Source: Lachnospiraceae bacterium (GTDB taxonomy: Bacteria; Bacillota; Clostridia; Lachnospirales; Lachnospiraceae). From it: DNA of 64,000 nucleotides. Position 1 is the first letter of the stretch. Each line of letters starts with the position of its first letter. Position numbers and translations under genes: made by a program. The notes under the pieces are model-generated. The model was not told where the DNA came from and ran no database searches. It saw nothing but the letters and a program-made list of their open reading frames with translations. Shown piece after piece: positions 8,746 to 18,071 of the stretch. Where the stretch lies: positions 103,264 to 167,263 of the forward strand of contig JAQXTA010000015.1 of assembly GCA_029219245.1 (NCBI GenBank). The letters run 5' to 3'.

Positions 8746-11208
8746 TTATTTTTTAATCCAGTTTGCGTACCTTACGATTTCCGTAAAGTCTACATCCAGT
8801 TGTCCCTTTTCATCTACTTTAACATCTTCGTTCCCTGCTTCGACACCACTTCCGTAGATATATTGCAACGGTATGGTCGTATCGCCCTCGACACCCGTTG
8901 TGGCATTCAATGCCTTATACAAACCTTCTTTATCCCGTTTGATTTCTACCGCATTGGCTATGGTTATTTTACCTTTGGCAATAACAAGTCCGGAAAAGTT
9001 TTTATCCAGTGTTACATCTCCCTGTGAAACAATCAGTTTAATATTTTGATAGCCGGAGGACGGCAAAGTATAATCTGCATTTGTCAAAATTGCTTCATAT
9101 CCCTCCGGTGAAGTAAATTTGACCGTTCCACCATGATTCGCCAGATATTTGGTCAGGTTGTTGGTTTCATCTCCGCCTTCACTGCCCAAATCCCGAATAA
9201 CACTGTTGTAAACATTCTGAATTGGACTAACCGAAGAAGCATCCTCCGTCAAATTCGTTGTTAATGCCTTATAAATTCCCTCATATTCATAGGACATCGT
9301 CAGAGCATCTACCGTATCCTTTTCATTCACAACAGTCTCTGCATTTTCTCCTGTTTCCTTATATTCCGTGCTATTCTCTTCTCCCGGTTCTTCTGCTTCT
9401 TCCTCTCCTTCTCCACCTTCCGGAAGGGAATTATCTAATCCCGTTAAAAGCGTTACCCCGCTTTCGGACAAAGTGCTGGAAACAAGACTGTTTCCGAGAA
9501 TGGTATACTCTGTATTTTCTGCCCCATAATCACCCAGAATAATACCACCGGAAGCATACTTATTAAAATAGGCATCCAGAGCTTCCTTGTTGCTGTTAAA
9601 ATTATAATACTGAACAAAATACTCTGCCGCTTTATCCTTATCCATGACCAGATAATAATACAACAGTGTTTTATCCGCATCATTGCTACTGTTATACTGT
9701 GCATAGACCTTACGGATATGCTTCATATCCGTAACGCCATAATCGCTCAACGTTTTATTGTCCAATTTATAAATAGGTTTATGAAAATCAACCTCCACAA
9801 ATTCGTCACCATATTCTATCTTTAATTCTTCCATTTTGGCTGCATTGGTTCCATTTAACGGATTGATTCCCATAATCGTTCTGCCATCTACCGTTCCTAT
9901 ACATTCTGCCGGCACTAAATAAGCAATCTGATTTCCTTTGACCGCAATGGATTCTCCCATCAAAACAGGATCTCCGGATGGTAACGGATTTTCACTCTCC
10001 GGCAGATTGTCAGTTAAAGACTGACCAATATATGCACGCCCTGCTAAAAGTAGTTTCGTCACTCCGCTGAAGTCAACCGTAGCATTTTTACCATTAATAA
10101 TAATTGCACTGCTGGCAGACGAATCTACGGTCTCCCCATCAATCAGTCCGGTTGCCGTACTGCTTCCATAGCCATAATATTCTCTCGTAATCGTTGCCCT
10201 GCTACCGGATCCAAACAAAACTAAATCATCTGCCACAAAAGTCCTGCTATCCAGACTCAGGACTCCGCTGTTTAACTTCAGATTCTGTGCATACACACAG
10301 CTTTCCTCATTACCACTCATGGCTCTGACACGAAATGCTGCATTGGGTCCTTCTACCGCAATATCGCCTTTGGAAATCACATGTCTGCCATTTTTTATCG
10401 TAATTGAAGTGCCAGAATTAACAACAATGCCACCTGTTTTTGTAGATTCGTTGATACCGGCATAAATGCTTCCTTCGATTGTCGAAGCACCCACACCAGC
10501 CTTTGTTTCTATCCCCTCATTTCCAATCAAAGAATATTCATACAACTTATCATCCGCACTGTTATATTGAAAAACAAGCTTCGGCACATCAATACAAATA
10601 TCTGTACTTATCATCGATACATAGCCGTTTCCATCCGTATAAGAAACCTTAATATCCCTTAAAATCAAAGTGTAATTGTTCACAAGTTCCATTTTGCGTG
10701 AACTGTTATACCAGGAGTTGGCATATTCCGGACTGGATGTGTCTGTTACCATGTTCATGCCCGGAAGTAGGGAATCATCAATAAATTCTTCCAAAACTGC
10801 CGGATCATAATAACCGTTTCCCTTGCTGGAATCCTTCAGATAGGCAATCAGCGTATCCAGATATACATCCGCAAAGGCTTGGAAACGTCCGCCTTCTCCC
10901 TCATAATTTTCCCAGTTTTTCATAACATCCTGATAACCCAGACTTACTGCCGCCGATGCTTCATGCTGCATACCTGCCATAATCTGCTCCATAACCGTTT
11001 CTGCGGAATAGAAGCTGTTCTTCGTCTTTAAGTCCGTAAGCTTTATCATATAGTTTAAATATGCCATCCACAGCATCGTACTTGCCAAAATTCCTATCAT
11101 TGCCATCGCAATAATAACAAGCACAATTGACGCACCACGATTGTCTTTTCGGAAACTTCTATGTAGTTTTTGCCCTTTCGCCTGCCGGCGTATCCACCGA
11201 TTTTTCAT
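8746..11208 (-). CDS. PilX-like giant minor pilin (820 aa)
   Basis: A basic leader of about 28 residues ends in NRG, followed by ASIVLVIIAMAMIGILAS. This is a prepilin-like helix with Ile or Val where Glu5 normally sits, as is common in PilX/GspK-type minor pilins. Residues 50-80 continue as a pilin helix (NSFYSAETVMEQIMAG). The C-terminal 700 residues contain Gly/Ser/Thr beta-helix-like repeats and an acidic EEGEEEAEEPGEE stretch. PilX proteins are usually 150-200 aa, so this is greatly enlarged. Non-canonical position 5 suggests a tip subunit in the GspK manner, an inference from family knowledge. Confidence 0.7.
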   Translation of the reverse strand: MKNRWIRRQAKGQKLHRSFRKDNRGASIVLVIIAMAMIGILASTMLWMAYLNYMIKLTDLKTKNSFYSAETVMEQIMAGMQHEASAAVSLGYQDVMKNWENYEGEGGRFQAFADVYLDTLIAYLKDSSKGNGYYDPAVLEEFIDDSLLPGMNMVTDTSSPEYANSWYNSSRKMELVNNYTLILRDIKVSYTDGNGYVSMISTDICIDVPKLVFQYNSADDKLYEYSLIGNEGIETKAGVGASTIEGSIYAGINESTKTGGIVVNSGTSITIKNGRHVISKGDIAVEGPNAAFRVRAMSGNEESCVYAQNLKLNSGVLSLDSRTFVADDLVLFGSGSRATITREYYGYGSSTATGLIDGETVDSSASSAIIINGKNATVDFSGVTKLLLAGRAYIGQSLTDNLPESENPLPSGDPVLMGESIAVKGNQIAYLVPAECIGTVDGRTIMGINPLNGTNAAKMEELKIEYGDEFVEVDFHKPIYKLDNKTLSDYGVTDMKHIRKVYAQYNSSNDADKTLLYYYLVMDKDKAAEYFVQYYNFNSNKEALDAYFNKYASGGIILGDYGAENTEYTILGNSLVSSTLSESGVTLLTGLDNSLPEGGEGEEEAEEPGEENSTEYKETGENAETVVNEKDTVDALTMSYEYEGIYKALTTNLTEDASSVSPIQNVYNSVIRDLGSEGGDETNNLTKYLANHGGTVKFTSPEGYEAILTNADYTLPSSGYQNIKLIVSQGDVTLDKNFSGLVIAKGKITIANAVEIKRDKEGLYKALNATTGVEGDTTIPLQYIYGSGVEAGNEDVKVDEKGQLDVDFTEIVRYANWIKK

Positions 11209-11223
11209 ATACTCATCTCTTAC

Positions 11224-12585
11224 TTAATTGTTCTTACTTCCCGTAATAACCGCCATACGCTCCGACTCCGGGAATCCGGCCGCATATGCGCCTTCTTTAT
11301 AAATACTTACTTCAATATCATAAATAACTTCTGTTATTTCATCATTCGTACCTGTTCCATAAGCTTTATAGCGGATACCGGAAAGGCTGAATACATTCAT
11401 CGCTCCATCCGCCGCTCCATTATAATAATAAGAAACCTGTGTCGGCAAATCCGGTTTTTCCACATCTACCGTAGGGAGCTGTCCCGCAATCGGTGTCAAT
11501 CCTCCCTTAAATGCCGCATTAACAATATTCAATCCAAGATTCGTTCGGATTTTTACATTTTCCTTCTTACTGTCCTGAATATCCACCTTTACGTGATAAG
11601 ATCTTTCTGCTGCATCCAACTGGGAATCGGACAACTTATCATCAGAATCCTCTCCTGCTATCTGCTTAACCAGATAAAGCCGTAGCGGCTGATTCGCATC
11701 ATTTTTAATAATGATTTCTTCACTGTCTGCCCCATAAAGAGGATAATAAAACAAATAACAATTCTCTGTACTAAAATCAAGAAAATCCCCTGTCTCCCCA
11801 ATATTAGGATTTCCCTGTGGATATAATTCTCCATGAATACCATTATAGTCGAAAGTATATTCAGACCAATAATATGCATCAAAAGTTGGATTTCCCTCCT
11901 CATCTGGAAGTCCTGCCATTAATTCCAATGTTATCTTTCGAGAATATTTTCCTCCCATATTCTTAAAGTCTCTAGTCGTAATAGAGTCATCATTATATGT
12001 TTTTCGTAATTCTTCTAAAAAAGCTTGATTCGTTAATGTAAAATAACCGTCTTTTATTCCACCACCTTTACCATCATTCACACTTCCCGGTGTCGCAATA
12101 TAGCCTCCGTTCATCGCATTATCATGATGGGGATTCCCATCGGATGGGTCTGCCGCATCCGAGGTCAGGTTTCCTGTTTCATAACCGGTCGCATCAATTT
12201 TAATAAGCGCATCATACTCACTTCCCTGAAGCTGTACATCAGCTAGTGTGAAATAATAAATCCCCGGCTGTTCTCTTGCTGTATCTTCTCCAATGGCACC
12301 ATGAATTAATCTGCTGTCCATGACATAAAAGCCATCCGCAGGCGCGTTAAACTGTGTCTGCAGTTCTTCAATATCATAAGCCTTCAAACCTTCCATCAGG
12401 TTCTGTGCCACCGTTGTCGCACGCAATGTCTGCTTCGCTTTGCCATTCATTCTGGCTGAAGTTACAAACATATGCAGCATCGGAATGACAATGATTGCAA
12501 GAATCGTAACAGCTATCAAAAGCTCTACCAGCGAGAAACCGGCATTTTTACTATTCGGTTGTTTCTTCGCTTTCCTCATTATCAT
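11224..12585 (-). CDS. PilV-like minor pilin
   Basis: About 453 aa. The leader ends in NAG and is followed by FSLVELLIAVTILAIIVI, with Glu5 present. The downstream sequence (SARMNGKAKQTLRATTVAQNL) matches the PilV/GspI helix pattern. ATGs at 12594, 12585 and 12579 compete. GGAGG is spaced 9 bases from the one at 12585, so that is chosen. The gene starts inside the end of pilO (35-bp overlap), indicating translational coupling. The C-terminal domain of about 400 residues is longer than typical PilV. Confidence 0.75.
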   Translation of the reverse strand: MIMRKAKKQPNSKNAGFSLVELLIAVTILAIIVIPMLHMFVTSARMNGKAKQTLRATTVAQNLMEGLKAYDIEELQTQFNAPADGFYVMDSRLIHGAIGEDTAREQPGIYYFTLADVQLQGSEYDALIKIDATGYETGNLTSDAADPSDGNPHHDNAMNGGYIATPGSVNDGKGGGIKDGYFTLTNQAFLEELRKTYNDDSITTRDFKNMGGKYSRKITLELMAGLPDEEGNPTFDAYYWSEYTFDYNGIHGELYPQGNPNIGETGDFLDFSTENCYLFYYPLYGADSEEIIIKNDANQPLRLYLVKQIAGEDSDDKLSDSQLDAAERSYHVKVDIQDSKKENVKIRTNLGLNIVNAAFKGGLTPIAGQLPTVDVEKPDLPTQVSYYYNGAADGAMNVFSLSGIRYKAYGTGTNDEITEVIYDIEVSIYKEGAYAAGFPESERMAVITGSKNN

Positions 12586-13363
12586 TTCCGGCATCCTCCG
12601 CGCCTTCCGCTGCCTCTCTGTTAACGATTATAGTTCCGAAAATATTATCAGAACCAAGCAATACTGATGAAAAATCCGGCTGCACATACTCTTTGCCTTC
12701 CTGTCCCGGCACGCAATACATATTAATGGTTGTAGAACCAATCAAAAGACCTGTTGTGTCATCATATGCTACCGTCATGCTTTCAATTGCCATACGGTTT
12801 GTCTGTGCTACATAATTCTTCACACTTCTTTTCAGTCCATCATAGGACACTTCATAATTCATCGTTGCCTGCCTGTTCTGCAAAGTGCCAATTGTCGGAG
12901 TTGTCTGCGCTGTCGCATCCGTTGCAGAGGCATCTGCTGATGTTTCATCCGTTGTTGTGTTCTCTGACACAATAATTTCAGTATTGTTCTGTGTATTTGC
13001 AATATAACCGGAAAAATCCACTTCCACTTTTGGTTCTATTGTCATACTGACAACATCCATCGGTGCAACAAGTTCCTGATTAATCGCTGCCAGAATACAA
13101 TCCTCTTCCTTCACATCCACCGGAAATACCTGATAAATATCCTTGATTTCCTTTTCCATTCTCTCGGTTTCCGAAATATAAAAATCTTTATTATTAGACC
13201 ATTCTGTCAATTGCACCACTTGGGCCTGCAAGTTGATATTCTCATTCATCATGACTTCCGTTTTTTCCATCAAAGGCTGAAATACGAAGAAAAAGGAGCA
13301 TACAGCCGCGAGAACCCCTGCAAAACCAATTAAAAGATATATATCTCTTTTTGATATCTTCAT
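12551..13363 (-). CDS. pilO: PilO-like pilus assembly protein
   Basis: A 270-aa bitopic protein. The start at 13363 has AGGAGGAAT upstream and gives MKISKRDIYLL, one membrane helix (residues 9-27), a coiled-coil (MMNENINLQAQVVQL) and a ferredoxin-like periplasmic-type domain. This is the PilO/GspM layout, in which PilO pairs with PilN to connect the PilM ring to the envelope. A Thr/Ala-rich linker around residues 150-175 is unusual. The gene starts 4 bases after the pilMN stop. Sequence similarity to PilO is weak; the call leans on position and topology. Confidence 0.7.
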   Translation of the reverse strand: MKISKRDIYLLIGFAGVLAAVCSFFFVFQPLMEKTEVMMNENINLQAQVVQLTEWSNNKDFYISETERMEKEIKDIYQVFPVDVKEEDCILAAINQELVAPMDVVSMTIEPKVEVDFSGYIANTQNNTEIIVSENTTTDETSADASATDATAQTTPTIGTLQNRQATMNYEVSYDGLKRSVKNYVAQTNRMAIESMTVAYDDTTGLLIGSTTINMYCVPGQEGKEYVQPDFSSVLLGSDNIFGTIIVNREAAEGAEDAGNDNEESEETTE

Positions 13364-13367
13364 GATT

Positions 13368-15047
13368 CTATTCCTCCTCTTCCTCTGCATCATCCAGTTC
13401 CAATGGTGAATATGCCGCACCAACTGTAAAGTTAACAGCACTGATACCGCTTTCAGCATCTTCCTCCACCGTTAATGCCGTTACCGTTACCGTTGCCGGA
13501 ATTAGGCTTTTAAATGTTCTCAACTGTTCTACGGTTGCCGCTGCCTCACTCTTACTGCTGACTTTCATATTAATTGCAAGCGTTGTCTTATCACAAGTAA
13601 ATGAGACCACATTTACATCTGCCGGAAGCTTCTGCTCCAGTTCCACAAAAAATTCATAGAGTGAATCATTCCGGCTTTCTGTTGCCCGGTACATCGCTTT
13701 TACCTGACTATAAGTATTCAACTGGCTCGTATAGTTGTTATAAACCTCAACAATCGGCGACAGCTCATTTACCTGCCTATGTAACTCCGCATTCACCTTT
13801 GCCATTCCGATATAAGAAATCAGCGAAAAGCCAATCAACACAATCGAAGCAAGTATGCCGACTCCCAGTACAACAAAAGCAATTGTTCCTCCGTTTACAG
13901 AACCCTTTTTGGCACTTTGCGTACCGCTTTTTCCCTTGGACTGTTCTCCTTCCGGTTTAAAACCTACCGGAGCAATGGCTGCACCGATACAGGTTAAATA
14001 CTCACCAAAGAATCCTTCTTTAAAATATTTCTCAATATTAGAACCTTCGATATGGTTGATAACCGTAACCTCGTGATTGATTTCAGCCGCTAACAGTGCA
14101 TCCATTCCCTGGAAATCTGCTCCCATACCGGTTATCATTACCCGGTCAATTGATGCTTCACTGTTTCTTGATAAATAAAAATCAATTACCCTTGCAATAC
14201 CACCGACCAGTGGATTTAATGCTGCCGCAACCTCATTTTGCAGCTTTCCTAAAGCATCCGGTTCCTCATCCGTTATATTTTCGATTACGACATCATCTGC
14301 TGTCTGTGGCAAAGCAATACAAGGATTGGATTTTATAACATCGATTACCTGCCGTACATTCCGCAGCTGTCCCCATATCAGGCTGTCCTGTACTGTCTGG
14401 ATTGCTTCCTCTACTCCATAAGACACATTTCGGGTAAAAGCAATTTTCTGGTCTTGTATAACCATAACCAGCGTAGAGCGTTCTTCTATTTTGACAATCA
14501 GATGTGTACCTTTCGCACATTCGCCTTTTACTACCTGGAATAAGCTGTTACCAACATAATCAATTCCTGCCACCTCTAAACGCAATGCCGCCGCCAGCTC
14601 ATAATATCCCTTTAACATTGCTGCCGGAGCTGCTAACACAAGCAGCTTATACTGCTGACTTCCTTTTGTTTCACCAATTGTTTCCAGAATGCTGTAGGCC
14701 AACTGATACTGGCTTAAATCTACCGGAAAATAATCCGATGCATTTGCCTTAACCACATCGGCAATCAGTTTCTCCTTAACGAAAGGAATCACAACCTCAC
14801 GGCTGGCAATCTTTGCCGAAGAAACCGAGAAAATAACCTGTTTTGCTTTTACCTTATTTTCCTGCAGTGCTTTCCGCAATCCCTCTACATAGTGAGGCTG
14901 TAACTGCAACACTCCATCGTTTAATACCCCATCCAGTGTCGGGACGGTAAAACTGTTATATACCTTATTGGATTTAGATTTATAATCCACTTCACAGACA
15001 CGTGTCAATGAATAACCAATTTCAATACTGATTACTCTGCCAGCCAT
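13368..15047 (-). CDS. pilM: Fused PilM-PilN pilus assembly protein
   Basis: A 559-aa protein starting at the ATG with GGAGG 8 bases upstream. Residues 1-360 form an actin-like ATPase domain of the PilM type (VISIEIGYSLTRV as first phosphate loop, RVMITGMGAD as late loop). A Lys/Gly/Ser linker (about 365-387) leads to one membrane helix (388-413), a coiled-coil and a PilN-like domain (to about 545; LPADVNVVSF fits the PilN fold). In most bacteria PilM and PilN are separate and dock through a short PilN N-terminal peptide. Here they are one chain. Two minus-strand genes later comes the rest of the assembly platform. Confidence 0.8.
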   Translation of the reverse strand: MAGRVISIEIGYSLTRVCEVDYKSKSNKVYNSFTVPTLDGVLNDGVLQLQPHYVEGLRKALQENKVKAKQVIFSVSSAKIASREVVIPFVKEKLIADVVKANASDYFPVDLSQYQLAYSILETIGETKGSQQYKLLVLAAPAAMLKGYYELAAALRLEVAGIDYVGNSLFQVVKGECAKGTHLIVKIEERSTLVMVIQDQKIAFTRNVSYGVEEAIQTVQDSLIWGQLRNVRQVIDVIKSNPCIALPQTADDVVIENITDEEPDALGKLQNEVAAALNPLVGGIARVIDFYLSRNSEASIDRVMITGMGADFQGMDALLAAEINHEVTVINHIEGSNIEKYFKEGFFGEYLTCIGAAIAPVGFKPEGEQSKGKSGTQSAKKGSVNGGTIAFVVLGVGILASIVLIGFSLISYIGMAKVNAELHRQVNELSPIVEVYNNYTSQLNTYSQVKAMYRATESRNDSLYEFFVELEQKLPADVNVVSFTCDKTTLAINMKVSSKSEAAATVEQLRTFKSLIPATVTVTALTVEEDAESGISAVNFTVGAAYSPLELDDAEEEEE

Positions 15048-15129
15048 GAAAACGTCCTCCTTCTGTCTTCCTCTTTTATGCAATAAACCTGCCGGTCTTT
15101 TTCCAGGCAGGTGATTATTCTACTTTTTT

Positions 15130-15885
15130 CTATAAAAAAAATCCCATATACCATTGCAACAAATCTTCTCCCCAAAGCATTGCAATAAAAATGCCCATAG
15201 AAAGGTATGGTCCAAGCGCCAGCACATGACTTTCATGACTGATTTTCATGCGAATTACATGAATCACTGCACCAAGAACACAACCTATTGCAAATGCAAG
15301 GATAATCATTTTCCATCCAAGCACAAGTCCTGCGACCGCCATCAGCTTGACATCACCGCCGCCGATTCCACGTCCTTTGGTCGCATAATATAAAATCATA
15401 AGAAAAATACTGACAGAAAAGAAGCCAATCAGATAGGTCAACCAGTTCTGATAGTCCGTTGCCACTCTAATCAGCCCCAGTGCCAGTATGAAGAGATTGA
15501 TTCCAAAAGGAATCTCATAAGTTCTGAAATCAATTACACTCAAAATAATCAATGCGGATGTCAGCAGACAGTAGAGTAGGGATGCTACATTAACGCCATT
15601 CATCCAGACAATGATTCCATATAAAATTCCATTTGCCGCTTCCACAAGCGGATACTGGATTGATAAACGTGCCTTACAATAGCGGCACTTGCCCCCGAGC
15701 GCAAGATAGCTGAATAAGGGAAACAAATCGTACCATTTCAGCGGATGCCCACAATTCATACAATGGGAACGTACCTTGACAATATCCTCTTTTTTCGGAA
15801 TCCGGTAAATGCAGACATTCATGAAACTGCCGATTACAATTCCATATAAAAAAATAATCAGATATAACAAAATGTTTGGGAGCAT
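15130..15885 (-). CDS. pilD: Prepilin peptidase / N-methyltransferase, A24 family
   Basis: A 251-aa polytopic membrane aspartic protease that cleaves prepilin leaders after Gly and methylates the new N-terminus. The cytoplasmic zinc-binding domain has four Cys in CMNC and CRYC pairs (about residues 42-75). The catalytic aspartates are in the DFRTYEIP segment and the GGGDVKLM (GxGD) motif. Length and eight hydrophobic segments match the family. It follows the major pilin and processes the five prepilin-like proteins encoded here. Confidence 0.95.
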   Translation of the reverse strand: MLPNILLYLIIFLYGIVIGSFMNVCIYRIPKKEDIVKVRSHCMNCGHPLKWYDLFPLFSYLALGGKCRYCKARLSIQYPLVEAANGILYGIIVWMNGVNVASLLYCLLTSALIILSVIDFRTYEIPFGINLFILALGLIRVATDYQNWLTYLIGFFSVSIFLMILYYATKGRGIGGGDVKLMAVAGLVLGWKMIILAFAIGCVLGAVIHVIRMKISHESHVLALGPYLSMGIFIAMLWGEDLLQWYMGFFL

Positions 15886-15919
15886 AATTTTTTCCTTTTA
15901 CATATTAAAAAGCAAATTT

Positions 15920-15958
15920 GGTTACAAGTCCAATTAAGTGCAAATCAGACTTGTAACC
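15920..15958 (-). other. Intercistronic stem-loop after the major pilin gene
   Basis: GGTTACAAGTC (15920-15930) and GACTTGTAACC (15948-15958) form a perfect 11-bp stem with a 17-nt loop. No strong T run follows on the minus strand, so partial termination or RNA stabilisation is more likely than full termination. It lies between pilin and pilD, where reduced downstream expression would make sense. Confidence 0.6.
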
Positions 15959-16039
15959 TTATATTTGTTTTATGAAATAACGGTTTCTTCGCTACTCTGT
16001 AGTGATTGCGTAAGGTAGGTATAAATACGAAGTATAGGT

Positions 16040-16471
16040 TTAGCTATTGCCCTGTGTATCCGGAACATTTGAATTAACTTTCCAAATTTTGCCATCATAC
16101 TTCAGTTCAATTTCTATTCCTCCGGTAACACCCTTGAATAACTTAGACTGGAATTTAAAATCTTTACTTGTATCCATAAGTCCTGCATCCGATAATGCCG
16201 TTTTTAAATCAGCATCAATCGTAATTTTACCAGTTGTTTGATCAGATGTAACCTTATATGATGTTTTAGTTAAATTTACATCCGGATCAGAAGCAAGTAC
16301 CTGCATAACACCTACAAATTCATCTGCTGTCTGAGCATCTGCTGAAACTCTGGATTTTTCAACATACTTTAAGTACTGTGGTGCAAGAACTGCTACCAAA
16401 ACTACCATGATAGCAACAACGATGATAAGTTCTACCAAGGAAAAACCTTTGTTATTCATTTCCTTTTTCAT
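16040..16471 (-). CDS. pilA: Major type IV pilin
   Basis: A 143-aa prepilin with short leader MKKEMNNKG, then FSLVELIIVVAIMVVLVA with Glu5. The hydrophobic N-terminal helix is followed by an amphipathic helix (YLKYVEKSRVSADAQTADEF) and a compact C-terminal domain. Size, a strong AAGGAG site and its place right after pilC mark it as the main structural subunit. No disulfide Cys is seen, unlike many Gram-negative pilins but as usual in clostridial ones. An intercistronic hairpin after the gene may raise its relative expression. Confidence 0.9.
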   Translation of the reverse strand: MKKEMNNKGFSLVELIIVVAIMVVLVAVLAPQYLKYVEKSRVSADAQTADEFVGVMQVLASDPDVNLTKTSYKVTSDQTTGKITIDADLKTALSDAGLMDTSKDFKFQSKLFKGVTGGIEIELKYDGKIWKVNSNVPDTQGNS

Positions 16472-16567
16472 ATTTTTTCTCTCCTTTTTTCTTTTAAAAA
16501 TTTATCTTAAATATGACCTTCCCCTACCTTCGGACATATCTAATTCATATGTAATGGCTATTTACCC

Positions 16568-17782
16568 TTATAAGCTATCCAATGCCGAGTACATCGTTAC
16601 CATTGGTGCCATGACCGCAGCAAGCAATACACCAACAATACCCGCCAATACGATGATAATCATTGGTTCCATCGCCGCCATTAGGGACTGCACTGCCATT
16701 TCCACTTCTTCCTCATAGTAATCTGCCAGCTTGTTTAACATTTCTTCCGTTGAACCGGCTTCCTCACCAATTCCTACCATATGATAAACCATCGGCGGAA
16801 ACAGCTTACAGGACTGCAACGGCTGGGATAACGGTACACCGATAATAATCTGCTGTACCGCATCTTTTAAAGCTTCTTTAAACCAGATATTTGTCATGGT
16901 ATCGGCTACAATATCTACCGCCTCTACCAGTGGTACACCGGCAGTTAAAAGAGTACTCAAGGTTCTTGCCATCTGGGCAGATGCCGATTTCGTAACCAGA
17001 TTGGCTACTGCCGGAATCTTAAGTGCCAATTTGCCAAATACATGCTTCCCGGAAAATGTTTTTGAATATGCTCTGATAGCAACCACTAAACCAATTATAA
17101 CGGGAATAATAATAAACCAAAACTTTTTAATAAAATCACTCATAGCTATAACTGCTAAGGTAATCCCCGGTAATTCCGCTCCAAGTTCTGCGAACATATC
17201 CGTATATTTTGGAATAACAACAACAAGCATCAAAATAACAACCGCCACTGCTACCACTGCTACCACAATCGGGTAAATCATAGCTTTTTTTACTAATGCC
17301 TGCGTTTTGGCAGATTTTTCAAACTGCACTGCCATTCGTTCCATCGCCGTATCCAGACTACCGGACGCCTCACCGGCTCTCGCCATCTGAACTAACAGTT
17401 CCGGGAACACCTTGGGGTGTTTGGCAAGGGAATCAGCAAAGGTTTCCCCTTTCTCTACATCCGCTTTTACGGCAAACAGTGCCTTCTGCATCTTCTTATT
17501 CTCGGTCTGTTCTGCCAGCATACTCATAGTTTGTATAATCGTAACACCGGCTCTTGTAATACTGGAAAACTGTCTACAGAACACCGCCATGTCTCTGGGT
17601 GTCGGATTGCCTCCAAAATCCAAGCTGATATCCTTAGTCAAAGCGTTCTGTTCCGTTACCTCCAGCACAATCAATCCTTGTGCTTTCAGTTCCCGCTTTA
17701 CCTGTTCTTCATTATCCGCTTCTTTACTTCCTTTTATTTCTTTACCACTTTTGTCAATGGCTACAAAGCCCCAGGCAGCCAT
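16568..17782 (-). CDS. pilC: Type IV pilus inner-membrane platform protein PilC
   Basis: A 404-aa T2SF/GspF family protein. Two homologous cytoplasmic helical domains (about 65-190 and 270-390) alternate with three membrane segments (about 170-190, 215-240, 375-395). The signature VFCRQFSSITRAGVTI and its second copy MARTLSTLLTAGVPLVEA are visible. PilC transmits motion from the PilB/PilT ATPases to the pilus base. It is the first gene of the operon, with GGAGG six bases before its ATG and the promoter 40 bases upstream. The motor ATPases that normally precede it are absent. Confidence 0.95.
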   Translation of the reverse strand: MAAWGFVAIDKSGKEIKGSKEADNEEQVKRELKAQGLIVLEVTEQNALTKDISLDFGGNPTPRDMAVFCRQFSSITRAGVTIIQTMSMLAEQTENKKMQKALFAVKADVEKGETFADSLAKHPKVFPELLVQMARAGEASGSLDTAMERMAVQFEKSAKTQALVKKAMIYPIVVAVVAVAVVILMLVVVIPKYTDMFAELGAELPGITLAVIAMSDFIKKFWFIIIPVIIGLVVAIRAYSKTFSGKHVFGKLALKIPAVANLVTKSASAQMARTLSTLLTAGVPLVEAVDIVADTMTNIWFKEALKDAVQQIIIGVPLSQPLQSCKLFPPMVYHMVGIGEEAGSTEEMLNKLADYYEEEVEMAVQSLMAAMEPMIIIVLAGIVGVLLAAVMAPMVTMYSALDSL

Positions 17783-17804
17783 AGTGTAACCTCCATGTAT
17801 AAAC

Positions 17805-17819
17805 TGTTCAAAAAGAACA
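17805..17819. promoter_or_regulatory. Palindrome at the pilus transcription start
   Basis: TGTTC-AAAAA-GAACA is a perfect 5-bp inverted repeat, placed 6 bases downstream of the -10 box and so spanning the expected +1. It could be an operator or a short leader hairpin. Confidence 0.4.
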
Positions 17820-17824
17820 TCATT

Positions 17825-17853
17825 ATTATACTATTTTCAGCAATATTTTACAA
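17825..17853 (-). promoter_or_regulatory. Sigma-A-type promoter of the pilus operon
   Basis: On the minus strand TTGTAA (17848-17853), 17-bp spacer, TATAAT (17825-17830). The pilC start codon lies about 40 bases downstream. No other convincing promoter was found inside the operon. Confidence 0.75.
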
Positions 17854-17960
17854 GTATTTTACAACTAAAGACTATAATTATTTTACACTATATTCAGAAC
17901 AGCACTTCACTCTCTACTATGATATGCTTGTCATGCCTGTCATAGACGTTGATACACACC

Positions 17961-17995
17961 AAAAAGGTTGTCCCTCAAATCACCGGACAACCTTT
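17961..17995 (-). terminator. Terminator after the Rpn-type nuclease gene
   Basis: A perfect 11-bp stem AAAGGTTGTCC/GGACAACCTTT with an 11-nt loop continues into TTTTT on the minus strand. It isolates the pilus promoter from the upstream gene. Confidence 0.85.
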
Positions 17996-18071
17996 CAATA
18001 TGAATGATTTCATAATATATGCTGTTTTATATATGCTATTTTTCTTCTTACTTTTCTGCTTGCTTTCTCAG

